From Rhodopseudomonas sp. (GTDB lineage: Bacteria > Pseudomonadota > Alphaproteobacteria > Rhizobiales > Xanthobacteraceae): a stretch of 54,555 bases of DNA. Every line of letters begins with the position of its first letter. Positions within the stretch are counted from its first letter, which is position 1. A program made the translations under genes and the position numbers. The notes under the pieces are model-generated. The model did no database searches. It saw only the letters and a program-made list of their open reading frames with translations, and was not told the origin of the DNA. Shown piece by piece: positions 34,804-42,841 of the stretch. The stretch lies in assembly GCF_013377015.1 (NCBI RefSeq), contig NZ_JACABA010000002.1, positions 614,663 through 669,217 of the forward strand, given 5' to 3'.

Positions 34804-35460
34804 TCAATCGGCCTCGAATTTCTCGATGATCAGGGACTCGGCAAGCGCCGCGGCGGTCCACTCCTGGAACGCCGGCAACGCCGTCATCACATCCATGTAG
34901 CTGCTGGACTCAAAGCCGACCTCTACGGCGTAGGTTCTGAACCGGTGTACCACCGGCGCGTACATCGCATCCGCGGCGCTGAAGGCACCAAACAAATATG
35001 GACCGGTCCGGCCATAGCGCTGGCGACATTCGGTCCAGATTTGGTCAATCCGCGCAATATCGGCGATGGCGGCGTCCGACAACGGCTTCGCCCCGATCGG
35101 CCGATGCAGATTCATGCCACATTCGTTACGCAAGGCCGCGAAGCCTGAATGCATTTCCGCCGAGATCGACCGCGCATGCGCCCGGCTGGCGTAGTCGTCC
35201 GGCCACAGCCGGGCCTTCGGAAATCGTTCGGCGGCGTATTCGATGATCGCCAGCGAATCCCAGACCGTGACCTCACCATCGACCAGAACCGGTACCTTGC
35301 CCGATTGTGTGAAACCGAGAATGCGCCGCTTGTCGGCGTCGCCAGTGTAGAGCGGAATGAACAGCTCCTCGAACGGGATTTTGCCGGCCTTCAGCGCCAG
35401 CCAGGGCCGCATCGACCATGACGAATAGTTCTTGTTGCCGATGACCAGCGTGAGCGCCAT
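34804..35460 (-). CDS. Glutathione S-transferase family protein
   Basis: A 218-residue GST. The thioredoxin-like N-terminal domain opens LVIGNKNYSSWSMRPWLAL, with the likely catalytic Ser in the YSSWS segment, and the cis-Pro in GKVPVL near residue 56. DSLAIIEYAAE is the glutathione-binding G-site. The all-helical domain includes the N-capping ADAMYAPV. Similar proteins have been annotated as maleylacetoacetate-isomerase-like or general GST, and the substrate is unknown. The start at 35460 is chosen by homology. Confidence 0.9.
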   Translation of the reverse strand: MALTLVIGNKNYSSWSMRPWLALKAGKIPFEELFIPLYTGDADKRRILGFTQSGKVPVLVDGEVTVWDSLAIIEYAAERFPKARLWPDDYASRAHARSISAEMHSGFAALRNECGMNLHRPIGAKPLSDAAIADIARIDQIWTECRQRYGRTGPYLFGAFSAADAMYAPVVHRFRTYAVEVGFESSSYMDVMTALPAFQEWTAAALAESLIIEKFEAD

Positions 35461-35579
35461 GCCGAATGTCTCCAATTGCCGCGTTAGTCTGACATGACGT
35501 GTTCGCGGCGATCAACCCGCTTCCCGCCGCCAACCGGCGGTCGCTTGCAGGCTGTGGCGCGATGCGGCACTGCAGAGTC

Positions 35580-35855
35580 ATGACCGTTCAAGATTCGCCG
35601 CGCTCCTCCGCCCCTCCCCTTGAAGATGCCATTCTCGCCGTGCTGGCTCGCCCCGGCACCGGCACGCTGAGCGCGCCGGAACTCGCGCACGCGATCGAGC
35701 CGGATGGCGACTGGCACGGGCTGCTGCTGCCGATCCGCCGGGCAGCAGTGGCATTGGCGCAAGCCGGCCGTCTGATCATCTACCGCAAGGGCAATCCGGC
35801 GGATCCGAATGATTTTCGTGGGGTCTACCGGCTCGGCCTGCCGCGCCACGATTGA
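35580..35855 (+). CDS. DUF3253 domain protein
   Basis: A 91-residue protein with a winged-helix look: LEDAILAVLARPGTGTLSAPELAHAI, then IRRAAVALAQAGRLIIYRKG and the C-terminal FRGVYRLGL. This fits DUF3253, a small family thought to be DNA-binding because of its fold; the biological role is not known. It starts at ATG 35580, with further in-frame starts upstream lacking homology. It is divergent from the GST gene across 119 bp and convergent with the YdcF gene, 4 bp apart. Confidence 0.82.
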   Translation: MTVQDSPRSSAPPLEDAILAVLARPGTGTLSAPELAHAIEPDGDWHGLLLPIRRAAVALAQAGRLIIYRKGNPADPNDFRGVYRLGLPRHD

Positions 35856-35859
35856 GGCG

Positions 35860-36666
35860 CTATGGCTTCGTCGGGCCCGGCAGCAGTGCGCTGCTTTGAC
35901 CGGTGAGCCAATAAGCGATCAGACCGGTCCATTCGTGAATTGCCACGTCAGCGCGAGCCAGACCCGAGCTGAGCCGGTCGAACGGCAGCATCGCGTCGCC
36001 CCAGCCCTGGGTCCGCCAATCCACCGGATAGGCTTCGACGTCGAAGCCGGCGGCGCGGAATGCGCCGATCGAGCGCGGCATGTGGAACGCCGACGTCACC
36101 AGCAGCCAGCGCTCGCCGGGCTTCGGCGCCACCAGCTTGCGGGAGAACCGCGCATTTTCGGAGGTCGTCCGGGATTGTTCTTCCAGCGCAATGCGTTCGG
36201 GCGCGATTCCGAAGCTTCGCATCAGCTGGCCGGCAATCGGCGCTTCGGGAAGCGAATTCTGGATCAGGTTGCCGCTGCCGCCGCTGAACACGATCCGCGC
36301 CTGGGGAAAGCGCCGCGCCAGTTCGAGCATGGCGACGATCCGCTCCGCGGAGGAATCCAGCTCCAGCGAGTTTCGCGCGACCGTGGCCTCGGAATCGATG
36401 GCACCGCCAAGCACGATGATGCCGTCGGGCGACCTGCCATCCGATTGTTGCCAGGCCGGAAACCGCTCGGACAATGTCAGCAGCAGCACGCTGCCAAGCG
36501 GCGAATATCCCAACAGCAGCAGCAACGTTACGCCCAACACGAGGGTCCGCAGGCCGGCGCGGCGCCAACGGGTCAGCAGCAGAACCGCGCCGAGAGCGCA
36601 GATCGCAGCGATCGCATTAGACGGGTGGGTGAAGAACCCGAGGATTTTGGAAACAGCGAACAACAT
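35860..36666 (-). CDS. YdcF/ElyC/SanA family protein (DUF218)
   Basis: A 268-residue inner-membrane protein with two N-terminal helices (about 14-32 and 38-60) and an extracytoplasmic DUF218 domain. Markers are GIIVLGGAI, ARIVFSGGSGNL, EEQSRTTSENA and LLVTSAFHMPRSIGAF. E. coli ElyC and SanA, of this family, affect envelope integrity and peptidoglycan precursor flux. The exact reaction is unknown. It ends next to the convergent DUF3253 gene. Confidence 0.9.
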   Translation of the reverse strand: MLFAVSKILGFFTHPSNAIAAICALGAVLLLTRWRRAGLRTLVLGVTLLLLLGYSPLGSVLLLTLSERFPAWQQSDGRSPDGIIVLGGAIDSEATVARNSLELDSSAERIVAMLELARRFPQARIVFSGGSGNLIQNSLPEAPIAGQLMRSFGIAPERIALEEQSRTTSENARFSRKLVAPKPGERWLLVTSAFHMPRSIGAFRAAGFDVEAYPVDWRTQGWGDAMLPFDRLSSGLARADVAIHEWTGLIAYWLTGQSSALLPGPTKP

Positions 36667-36749
36667 CGCTCAACCTGTGCGTGGGCGCGTCATCGCTCCA
36701 GCAATGCGTGACGACCGCAGGCCAAATCGATCGGAAAACGGGGAGCTGT

Positions 36750-37577
36750 TCAATCCCATTCCGGGGCGAACATGACGTTGGTCAGCCGCCGTTTCGCGCT
36801 TCCCAGCGCGAAGATCTGCCGCATCTCGTCGTCGGACAATTCGAAGTCGAACACGTCGATATTCTGCGACAGCCGTTCGATCCGCGAGGTGCGCGGGATC
36901 GCCGGGACGTTCTGCTGCACCAGCCAGCGCAGCGAAATCTGGGCGGCGGTCTTGCCGTGCGCCGCACCGATCCGCGCCAGCACCTCATCCTTCTTGGCCT
37001 GCCCCTTGGCGATCGGGCTATAGGCCACCAGCGCCATGCCGTGCGCGGCGCAGGCGGCCAGCACCTTGGTCTGGTCGAGGAACGGATGATACTCGACCTG
37101 GTTGCACACCAACGGCGCCGGACAGGCCGCCACCGCGCGATCGAGCAGCGCCACGGTAAAGTTCGATACCCCGATATGGCGCGTCATGCCGAGCTCCCTG
37201 ACATGCGCCAGCGCGCCCAGCGTCTCCTCCAGCGGCACGTGCGGATTGGGCCAGTGCAGCAACAGCAGATCGATTTCGGACAGTCGCAGCTTCACCAAGC
37301 TTTCCTTGGTCGATCGCATCAGGTCGTTGGGACCGAAATGCGTGGTCCAGACCTTGGTGGTGACGAACAATTCGTCACGCCGGACGTGCGAGGCGCGGAT
37401 GCCCTCGCCGACCTCGCGCTCGTTGTCGTAGACCTGCGCGGTATCGATGTGGCGGTAGCCCAGCTTGATCGCCTGCTCGACGACGCGCGCGCAGGCGCTC
37501 CCGCTCAGCTCCCAGGTGCCGAGCCCGATCATGGGTATTTTCGCGCCATTGGCTTCGACAAATTGCGTCATGGGCAT
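36750..37577 (-). CDS. Aldo/keto reductase
   Basis: A 275-residue NADPH-dependent oxidoreductase with the TIM-barrel AKR fold. The catalytic tetrad is visible: Asp and Tyr in DTAQVYDNEREVG, Lys in TTKVWTTHFG and His in LLLHWPNPH. The C-terminal IPRTSRIERLSQN binds the NADP phosphate. It most resembles 2,5-diketo-gluconate reductase-type AKRs (DkgB), but substrate prediction within the family is unreliable. Two closely spaced ATG codons (37577 and 37571) are possible starts. Confidence 0.92.
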   Translation of the reverse strand: MPMTQFVEANGAKIPMIGLGTWELSGSACARVVEQAIKLGYRHIDTAQVYDNEREVGEGIRASHVRRDELFVTTKVWTTHFGPNDLMRSTKESLVKLRLSEIDLLLLHWPNPHVPLEETLGALAHVRELGMTRHIGVSNFTVALLDRAVAACPAPLVCNQVEYHPFLDQTKVLAACAAHGMALVAYSPIAKGQAKKDEVLARIGAAHGKTAAQISLRWLVQQNVPAIPRTSRIERLSQNIDVFDFELSDDEMRQIFALGSAKRRLTNVMFAPEWD

Positions 37578-37644
37578 TCTCGTGGCCGGCGAAACAACGT
37601 GGCAGTATGTCTCTCGAACCCCGCACTGCCAATGCAAGTTGCGG

Positions 37645-37977
37645 CTAGACTTGCCGCGACGCGCCCGCTAGCGCGGCAAATACCGTCTCGGGGGCGTGGG
37701 CAATCACGGCGAGCAGCGCCCGCGCGGGTCCGCGGGGTATCCGCTTGCCCTGCTCCCAGTTGCGAATGGTTTCGACCGGCATGCCGAGCTTTGCCGCGAA
37801 TTCGAGCTGCGTCAGCCGGGTGCGCAGCCGAAGATCGCGAACCGCCGGCTTAGCCGCCGGAGCTGCTGCCTCCTGCACACCGACGGATGGCGATGGCGCG
37901 AGCGGAAATTCGCGCCCGTCGAGGATTTCGACGATCCGTCCGTCCGCCTTGAGCCGCAGCCGCTGCATCTGTCTCAT
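37645..37977 (-). CDS. XRE-family HTH regulator, antitoxin-like
   Basis: A 110-residue protein. The N-terminal 50 residues (RIVEILDGREFPLAP) resemble the short Pro-rich lead-in of HigA/NadS-type antitoxins. The C-terminal HTH reads RTRLTQLEFAAKLGMPVETIRNWEQGKRIP. In toxin-antitoxin operons such proteins pair with a RelE/HigB toxin, but no toxin gene is adjacent: mgtE ends 45 bp upstream on the same strand and the aldo/keto reductase follows. It may be a solitary regulator. The ATG at 37977 is used; a TTG at 37995 is also in frame. Confidence 0.82.
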   Translation of the reverse strand: MRQMQRLRLKADGRIVEILDGREFPLAPSPSVGVQEAAAPAAKPAVRDLRLRTRLTQLEFAAKLGMPVETIRNWEQGKRIPRGPARALLAVIAHAPETVFAALAGASRQV

Positions 37978-38022
37978 CGTGGAATGGTCGGCCAAGGTTG
38001 TTAACGGGCGATGAAAGGCCGG

Positions 38023-39444
38023 CTATTTCAACCCGAACCACAGCGTCGCGATGCCCAGAAAGGCAAAGAAGCCGACCACGTCGGTGATCGTGGTGACGAA
38101 AGTTCCCGATGCCACCGCGGGATCGGCCTTGACCCGCTCCAGTACCATCGGGATCAGGATCCCGCCCAAAGCGCCCGCGATCAGGTTGCACACCATCGCC
38201 AGGCCGATCACCACACCGAGCGCCGGAATCCTGAACCAGGCGAACGCGGCAACGCCGGTGATCACCGCGAAAGCGATGCCGTTGACCAGGCCGACCAGCC
38301 CCTCCCTCATCACCACCCGGAAAGCGTTGCTGGAGTGCAGCTCGCGGGTGGCCAACGCGCGCACCGCGACCGTCATGGTCTGGGTGGCGGCATTGCCGCC
38401 CTGACTGGCGACGATCGGCGCCAGCACTGCCAATGCCACCATCTGCTGCAACTGGCCCTCGAACAGCCCCAGAACCGACGACGCCAGGAACGCGGTGGCG
38501 AGGTTCACCAGCAGCCAGTTGAACCGCGCCTTGGCAATGGTCCACACATTGTCGGACAGTTCTTCGTCGCTGGTGACGCCGCCCAGCGCCTTGAGGTCCT
38601 CGTCGGCCTCCTCCTCGATCACGTCGACCACGTCGTCGATGGTGATGACGCCGACCAGCCGGTTGTCGGTGTCGACCACCGGGGCGGCGACCAGGTTGTA
38701 CTTACCGAACAGCCGGGCGACTTCTTCCTGATCGTCGAGCACCGAGACCCGGCGGCGGTCCTCGTCGATCAGATCGGTCAGCGGCACCGGCCGGCGCGAA
38801 CGCAGCAGCGCGTCGAGCGCCACCGCGCCCTGCCAGTGCTGAGCCCCGTCGACGGCGTAGATTTCGTAGAACCGCTCCGGCAGCTCCGGGGTTTCGCGCA
38901 TGAAGTCGATCGTCTGCCCCACGGTCCAGTCCAGCGGCACCGAAATGAACTCGGTCTGCATCCGGCGGCCGGCGGAGTTTTCGGGGAAATCCAGGCTGCG
39001 CTCGAGCGCGTCGCGCTCCGACGGCGGCAGCCTTTCGAGAATCTGCTCCTGATCCTCCTCGTCGAGCCCTTCCAGCAGTTCGACGGCGTCGTCGGAATCG
39101 AGTTCGCGCACGCCCTCCGCAACGGTCTCGGGTTCGAGTTCCTCAAGGATCTCCTCGCGCACGGAGTCGTCGACTTCGTTAAGTGCCGAAAAGTCGAAAT
39201 AGGCCCCCGTGAGTTCCACCAGCCGGACACGCTCGTCAGGCTCGAGCGCCTCGATCAAATCGCCGAGGTCGGCTTCGTGCAGTTCCCCGACGATGTCACG
39301 CAGAAAAGTGGCGTCCGGAGAGGCAATTGCGCGCGAAATCGCCTCGACAAACGCCGACCGGATGTCGCCATCCTCGTCGCGCATAGGCAGGTGGGCCGGC
39401 AAGCTGTCGGCGGCGCGCAGGGCCGTATCAAGTTCATCGGCCAT
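38023..39444 (-). CDS. mgtE: Magnesium transporter MgtE
   Basis: A 473-residue Mg channel. The acidic helical N domain (about 25-150) is followed by paired CBS domains (about 155-280, with LTDLIDEDRRRVSV and VDTDNRLVGVITIDDVVDVI) and five transmembrane helices. The pore region contains ASQGGNAATQTMTV. MgtE closes when cytosolic Mg binds the N and CBS domains. The GGNAATQ and C-terminal ITDVVGFFAFLG motifs are family hallmarks. It is divergent from the polysaccharide deacetylase across 158 bp. No Mg-responsive riboswitch is recognisable upstream. Confidence 0.95.
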   Translation of the reverse strand: MADELDTALRAADSLPAHLPMRDEDGDIRSAFVEAISRAIASPDATFLRDIVGELHEADLGDLIEALEPDERVRLVELTGAYFDFSALNEVDDSVREEILEELEPETVAEGVRELDSDDAVELLEGLDEEDQEQILERLPPSERDALERSLDFPENSAGRRMQTEFISVPLDWTVGQTIDFMRETPELPERFYEIYAVDGAQHWQGAVALDALLRSRRPVPLTDLIDEDRRRVSVLDDQEEVARLFGKYNLVAAPVVDTDNRLVGVITIDDVVDVIEEEADEDLKALGGVTSDEELSDNVWTIAKARFNWLLVNLATAFLASSVLGLFEGQLQQMVALAVLAPIVASQGGNAATQTMTVAVRALATRELHSSNAFRVVMREGLVGLVNGIAFAVITGVAAFAWFRIPALGVVIGLAMVCNLIAGALGGILIPMVLERVKADPAVASGTFVTTITDVVGFFAFLGIATLWFGLK

Positions 39445-39542
39445 GCCGCACCTCGCTGGTTGGATGGGTTGCGGGCCTCATGCGCAGTCGGGCAGAATGC
39501 GCCATCCGATCCAGGATCGAATGCATGAGGCAATAACCAATC

Positions 39543-39575
39543 GGCGACACAAAGTGCAATGAATTTTGTGTCGCC
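39543..39575. promoter_or_regulatory. Perfect 11-bp inverted repeat in the mgtE/deacetylase intergenic region
   Basis: GGCGACACAAA (39543-39553) and TTTGTGTCGCC (39565-39575) are exact complements around an 11-base spacer. It ends 27 bp before the deacetylase start and about 100 bp from mgtE. It lacks a following T-run, so an operator or 5' hairpin is more likely than a terminator. Confidence 0.6.
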
Positions 39576-39602
39576 AAAATCCGGAAACCGGTACAGGATA
39601 AT

Positions 39603-40418
39603 ATGATGATCGTGTCGAGAGCGGCCATTGTTGTCCTCGCGGCCGCCTTCGCCACGATTGCGCAGGCTGCTGACTGTCCGCGGCCGGGCACGCTCGGTAC
39701 TTCCAGAGTTCTCGCCGTCGACGCGGCGAGATACCCGCGGGTCGGACTAAAGAGCTTCCCACAGACGCTGCCGCTCCAGGACCACGAGGTGGTGCTGACG
39801 TTCGACGACGGGCCAACCTCCCCGATGACCGAACAGGTGCTGGCAGCGCTGGCCGAAGAATGTGTCCGCGCCACATTCTTTCTGGTCGGAAGGCCGGCGT
39901 CGCATGTACCCGATCTGGTCCGGCGGATCGCCGCCGAGGGCCATACCGTCGGGCACCACACTTGGTCGCACCGCAATCTCGCGCATATCAAGTCGAGCGA
40001 GACCGTCGAAGAAATCGACCGGGGAATGGCCGCGGTTGATGAAATCGACCGCGGCATGGTCGCCGATGAGGTGGCACTACACGGCAGCACGTGGAGCAGG
40101 CCGAGCACGCCGTTCTTTCGCTTTCCATACTTCGAATCGACCCCCGCTCTGCTCGATCTGCTGGAGTCCCGCGGCATCGTGGTGTTCGGCACCGACCTGT
40201 GGGCCAGCGACTGGGAGCTGATGACGCCGGCGCGAGAACTGCAGCTGATCACCGAGCGGCTCAAGGTAGCCGGCAAGGGAATCATCCTGTTTCACGATCC
40301 GAGGCCGCAGACCGCGGCGATGATGCCGGCCTTCCTGCGCTATCTGCGGGAAAACCACTACCGTGTGGTGCATGTCGTGCCTGCAACACTCGCGGCCAAT
40401 TACGACGGTACACCCTAA
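39603..40418 (+). CDS. Polysaccharide deacetylase family protein (first of a tandem pair)
   Basis: A 271-residue exported NodB-homology enzyme (CE4). A signal peptide ends near AQAA (about residue 22). The metal triad is TFDDGP (Asp near 66) and HTWSH (HxxxH, about 119-123), with PFFRFPY as motif 3 and the late His in ILFHD. It would de-N-acetylate GlcNAc-type polymers in the periplasm. Between motifs 2 and 3 there is a tandem 30-bp duplication (40005-40064) producing EIDRGMAA and EIDRGMVA. The following gene is a paralogue. Confidence 0.9.
   Translation: MMIVSRAAIVVLAAAFATIAQAADCPRPGTLGTSRVLAVDAARYPRVGLKSFPQTLPLQDHEVVLTFDDGPTSPMTEQVLAALAEECVRATFFLVGRPASHVPDLVRRIAAEGHTVGHHTWSHRNLAHIKSSETVEEIDRGMAAVDEIDRGMVADEVALHGSTWSRPSTPFFRFPYFESTPALLDLLESRGIVVFGTDLWASDWELMTPARELQLITERLKVAGKGIILFHDPRPQTAAMMPAFLRYLRENHYRVVHVVPATLAANYDGTP
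40005..40064 (+). repeat. In-frame tandem duplication within the first deacetylase
   Basis: Two adjacent 30-bp units (40005-40034 and 40035-40064) match at 24 of 30 positions and encode VEEIDRGMAA then VDEIDRGMVA. The paralogue downstream has only one equivalent helix. Confidence 0.8.
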
Positions 40419-40533
40419 ATCTGCTTCCGGCGCTGGACTCCGGAGCCGCGGCCGGGCCCGCGATTAATGCGGCGTTCATGGCCGGCCTCTAGATTTTCGC
40501 ATAGACGTACGATTTTGTAGGTGATGGTGTTTG

Positions 40534-41832
40534 ATGTTCAGTGATCGAGCGTTCCGAAAGCGGCCCCGGCAACTGGCCATCGCTGTCGGATTTGTGGTTG
40601 CCATTGCCTTCGCCCCGAAGCCGGTTCTGGCGGGCGATTGCCCGGGTCATCCTGATGCGCTCGGCACCTCGCGGACGCTGGTGGTGGATCCGCGCGAGCA
40701 TCCGCGGATCGGCACCATGCAGTATGGCGAAACCCTGCCGCTGCAGGACCATGAAGTGGTGCTGACCTTCGACGACGGCCCGTTGCCGAAATACAGCAAT
40801 CAGGTGATCGACATTCTCGCCGCGGAATGCGTCAAGGCGACCTTTTTCATCATCGGCCGGATGGCCAATGGGTATCCGGAGGGCGTTCGCAAACTGCGCG
40901 CCGCCGGCCACACCATCGGCACCCACAGCCAGAACCATCCGCTCAGCATGAACCGGATGTCGATCGAGCGCGCCCAACAGGAAATCAATGACGGCATCGC
41001 CGCCACAACGGCGGCGCTTGGCGACGCCTCGGCGGTGGCGCCGTTCTTCCGCATTCCCGGACTGCTGCGCGCCGAGGGAGTTGAAGACTATCTCGCGTCG
41101 CAAGGGATCCAGACCTGGAGCGCCGATTTCCCCGCCGACGATTGGCGGCCGATCTCGGCAGCACGGGTGTACGAACTGGCGATCAACCGGCTCGAGGCCA
41201 AGGGCAAAGGCATCTTGCTGCTGCACGATATCCACCCCAGGACCGTCGCAGCGCTGCCGCGCCTGCTCCACGAGCTGAAAACGCGGGGCTACCGAATCGT
41301 TCACGTGGTGCCGGCCACGCCGCAGCGCCCAGCGACCCCGACCGACCCGCAGCAATGGCAGCTGCATCCGGTCTCGGAGACGGTGGCGATCTCGCATTGG
41401 CCCAAGATTCCGTCTTTCGTCTTCGCTAGCGCCGAGGCGATGCCCGGTCCGGGGCTGTCGGAGTCCGATCTGCATGACGGCAGGCTGCTGCTGTTGCCCA
41501 ATCCCCTCAGCCGCGCCCGGCGCCTGGCACGCGGGGCGGTGCCGCTGCCGGAACCTGCGCCGTGGCCGCGGCTTTCGCCGGCGGAGACCTCGGACAATCT
41601 CATCACCCTGCCGGTACCGGCGGCCAGCGTGTTCAGCATTCCCGAGTTCGGCCAGCCTGCGATCACCGCAACAGTGCCGGTGTTACGTCATGCGGAACAG
41701 CGCCCCGCCGCGGGGATCGAGGCCAATGCAGCGCTGATGTCGATCAATATCAGCGCCGCCTCCCGCCCGATCGCGGGAAGCGTGCCGATCACGGTTCCGC
41801 AATTGCGGCGCGGTCCGGTGATGCCGCGCTGA
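40534..41832 (+). CDS. Polysaccharide deacetylase family protein with Pro-rich C-terminal extension
   Basis: A 432-residue exported CE4 enzyme, paralogue of the preceding gene. A signal peptide (about 1-34, ending VLAG) is followed by the same motif set: TFDDGP, THSQNH (HxxxH), PFFRIPG, and the late ILLLHDI. After the catalytic domain (to about residue 270) comes a 160-residue Pro/Ala-rich tail with no recognised domain, absent from the first paralogue. The ATG at 40534 is used; a TTG immediately precedes it. The tandem genes probably arose by duplication and may be co-transcribed (115-bp gap). Confidence 0.9.
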   Translation: MFSDRAFRKRPRQLAIAVGFVVAIAFAPKPVLAGDCPGHPDALGTSRTLVVDPREHPRIGTMQYGETLPLQDHEVVLTFDDGPLPKYSNQVIDILAAECVKATFFIIGRMANGYPEGVRKLRAAGHTIGTHSQNHPLSMNRMSIERAQQEINDGIAATTAALGDASAVAPFFRIPGLLRAEGVEDYLASQGIQTWSADFPADDWRPISAARVYELAINRLEAKGKGILLLHDIHPRTVAALPRLLHELKTRGYRIVHVVPATPQRPATPTDPQQWQLHPVSETVAISHWPKIPSFVFASAEAMPGPGLSESDLHDGRLLLLPNPLSRARRLARGAVPLPEPAPWPRLSPAETSDNLITLPVPAASVFSIPEFGQPAITATVPVLRHAEQRPAAGIEANAALMSINISAASRPIAGSVPITVPQLRRGPVMPR

Positions 41833-41847
41833 CCGTGGCCGCGCCGC

Positions 41848-42222
41848 TCACTCTGTCACGATCTTGGCGATGCAAAGCAGCACAATCATCGTCAAGAACA
41901 TGAGATCCATATAGGTTTTCATCTCGCCGCTGCGGCGCAGGCTCGCGACGTCGCCGATGATGATCTTGCGCGCCGCGGTTTCGCTCGGGCCCGAACCCAC
42001 CACGCCGCCAAGCCTGCGGGCTTCGAGCTCGAGGCGCTCGATTCGCTGGTAGAAATAAAAGGAGCGGAACGCCGTCACCGCATGCAGCGCGCAATAAACC
42101 AGCACGAGCACCGCGAGAATGAATCGCTGCTGATATTTCTCCATCAAGTTCAGGCTGTAATAGACCAGCGCCAGGAACACGAAATTGGAGATGAAACGGT
42201 TGAAGTAGCTGAGAAACGTCAT
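41848..42222 (-). CDS. Small membrane protein, unknown function
   Basis: A 124-residue protein with three hydrophobic segments: FVFLALVYYSLNLM (about 12-25), RFILAVLVLVYCALHAVTAF (about 33-52) and the C-terminal YMDLMFLTMIVLLCIAKIV. The middle loop is charged (YQRIERLELEARRLG). I recognise no family. The start at 42222 (MTFLSYFNRF) is preferred to an upstream Met at 42306 because the extra segment is Arg-rich and unlike the rest. It is convergent with the second deacetylase, 15 bp apart. Confidence 0.7.
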   Translation of the reverse strand: MTFLSYFNRFISNFVFLALVYYSLNLMEKYQQRFILAVLVLVYCALHAVTAFRSFYFYQRIERLELEARRLGGVVGSGPSETAARKIIIGDVASLRRSGEMKTYMDLMFLTMIVLLCIAKIVTE

Positions 42223-42370
42223 GGGCCGTGTCCAATCGTTCAGGTCGAGGGCAGAGCGATAGCGCCTGAAGGTTACGGAGAGATGGATTGCCGGCCCGAC
42301 GGGCAACGAATCCGCTCCCGGGCCCGCCGACCAAGCCGATTACGCCATACGATCAATCAACACTGAATTT

Positions 42371-42455
42371 TGGTGCGCTCGGAGGGACTCGAACCCCCAC
42401 GATTTTACTCACTGCCACCTCAAGGCAGCGCGTCTACCAATTCCGCCACGAGCGC
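42371..42455 (-). tRNA. tRNA-Leu (anticodon GAG)
   Basis: An 85-nt tRNA on the minus strand with 7-bp acceptor stem GCGCTCG/CGAGCGC and an encoded CCA end. The anticodon stem-loop is CTGCC-TTGAGGT-GGCAG, giving anticodon GAG. The variable arm is long (class II) and the T arm contains GGTTCGAGTCC. No integrase or att repeat is visible beside it. Confidence 0.96.
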
Positions 42456-42536
42456 TTAAGGATCGGGTCCAGAGCTGTGCCCTGACCGGATCAACGGCGC
42501 CCATTTAACAAATCAATGATGGGGGGACAAGGCCGC

Positions 42537-42779
42537 TTATCGGTGATCCGGAGATCGCGGCAGCATCTGTTTGACTTCGACCGCGATCCGGTTGCGATCG
42601 ACGAGCACCATGCCGCTGGCGACCGGCATGTTATTGGCGAGGATCTTGACCTCGTCCGCCTCGGTGGCGTCCAGTTCGATGATGGCGCCCCGGCTTAGCC
42701 GCAGCACCTGATGGATGGGCATCGAAGTGGTCCCGAGGACCACCATCAGATCGACCGAGACTTTATCGAGTGTTGGCAC
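42537..42779 (-). CDS. FliN/SpoA-domain protein (orphan flagellar motor switch-like)
   Basis: An 80-residue protein consisting of one SpoA domain: KVSVDLMVVLG, MPIHQVLRLSRGAIIELD, and VKILANNMPVASGMVLVDRNRIAVEV, the FliN C-terminal signature. FliN forms the flagellar C-ring with FliM and FliG, but no flagellar gene is nearby. The GTG at 42779 is the only usable start because an in-frame TGA lies five codons upstream. The protein lacks the N-terminal extension that FliN often has. It could be the genome's FliN separated from its operon or a second copy. Confidence 0.85.
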   Translation of the reverse strand: MPTLDKVSVDLMVVLGTTSMPIHQVLRLSRGAIIELDATEADEVKILANNMPVASGMVLVDRNRIAVEVKQMLPRSPDHR

Positions 42780-42841
42780 TGGGACCCGTACTCAACCATG
42801 CGAAATTGCTGAAATCGAGAACACCACGTTATGGTTAGCCA

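Noticed and set aside
42371-42455. tRNA-Leu as an integration site for a genomic island
   Set aside because: No integrase gene and no direct repeat of the tRNA 3' end were seen on either side; neighbouring genes look like core genes.
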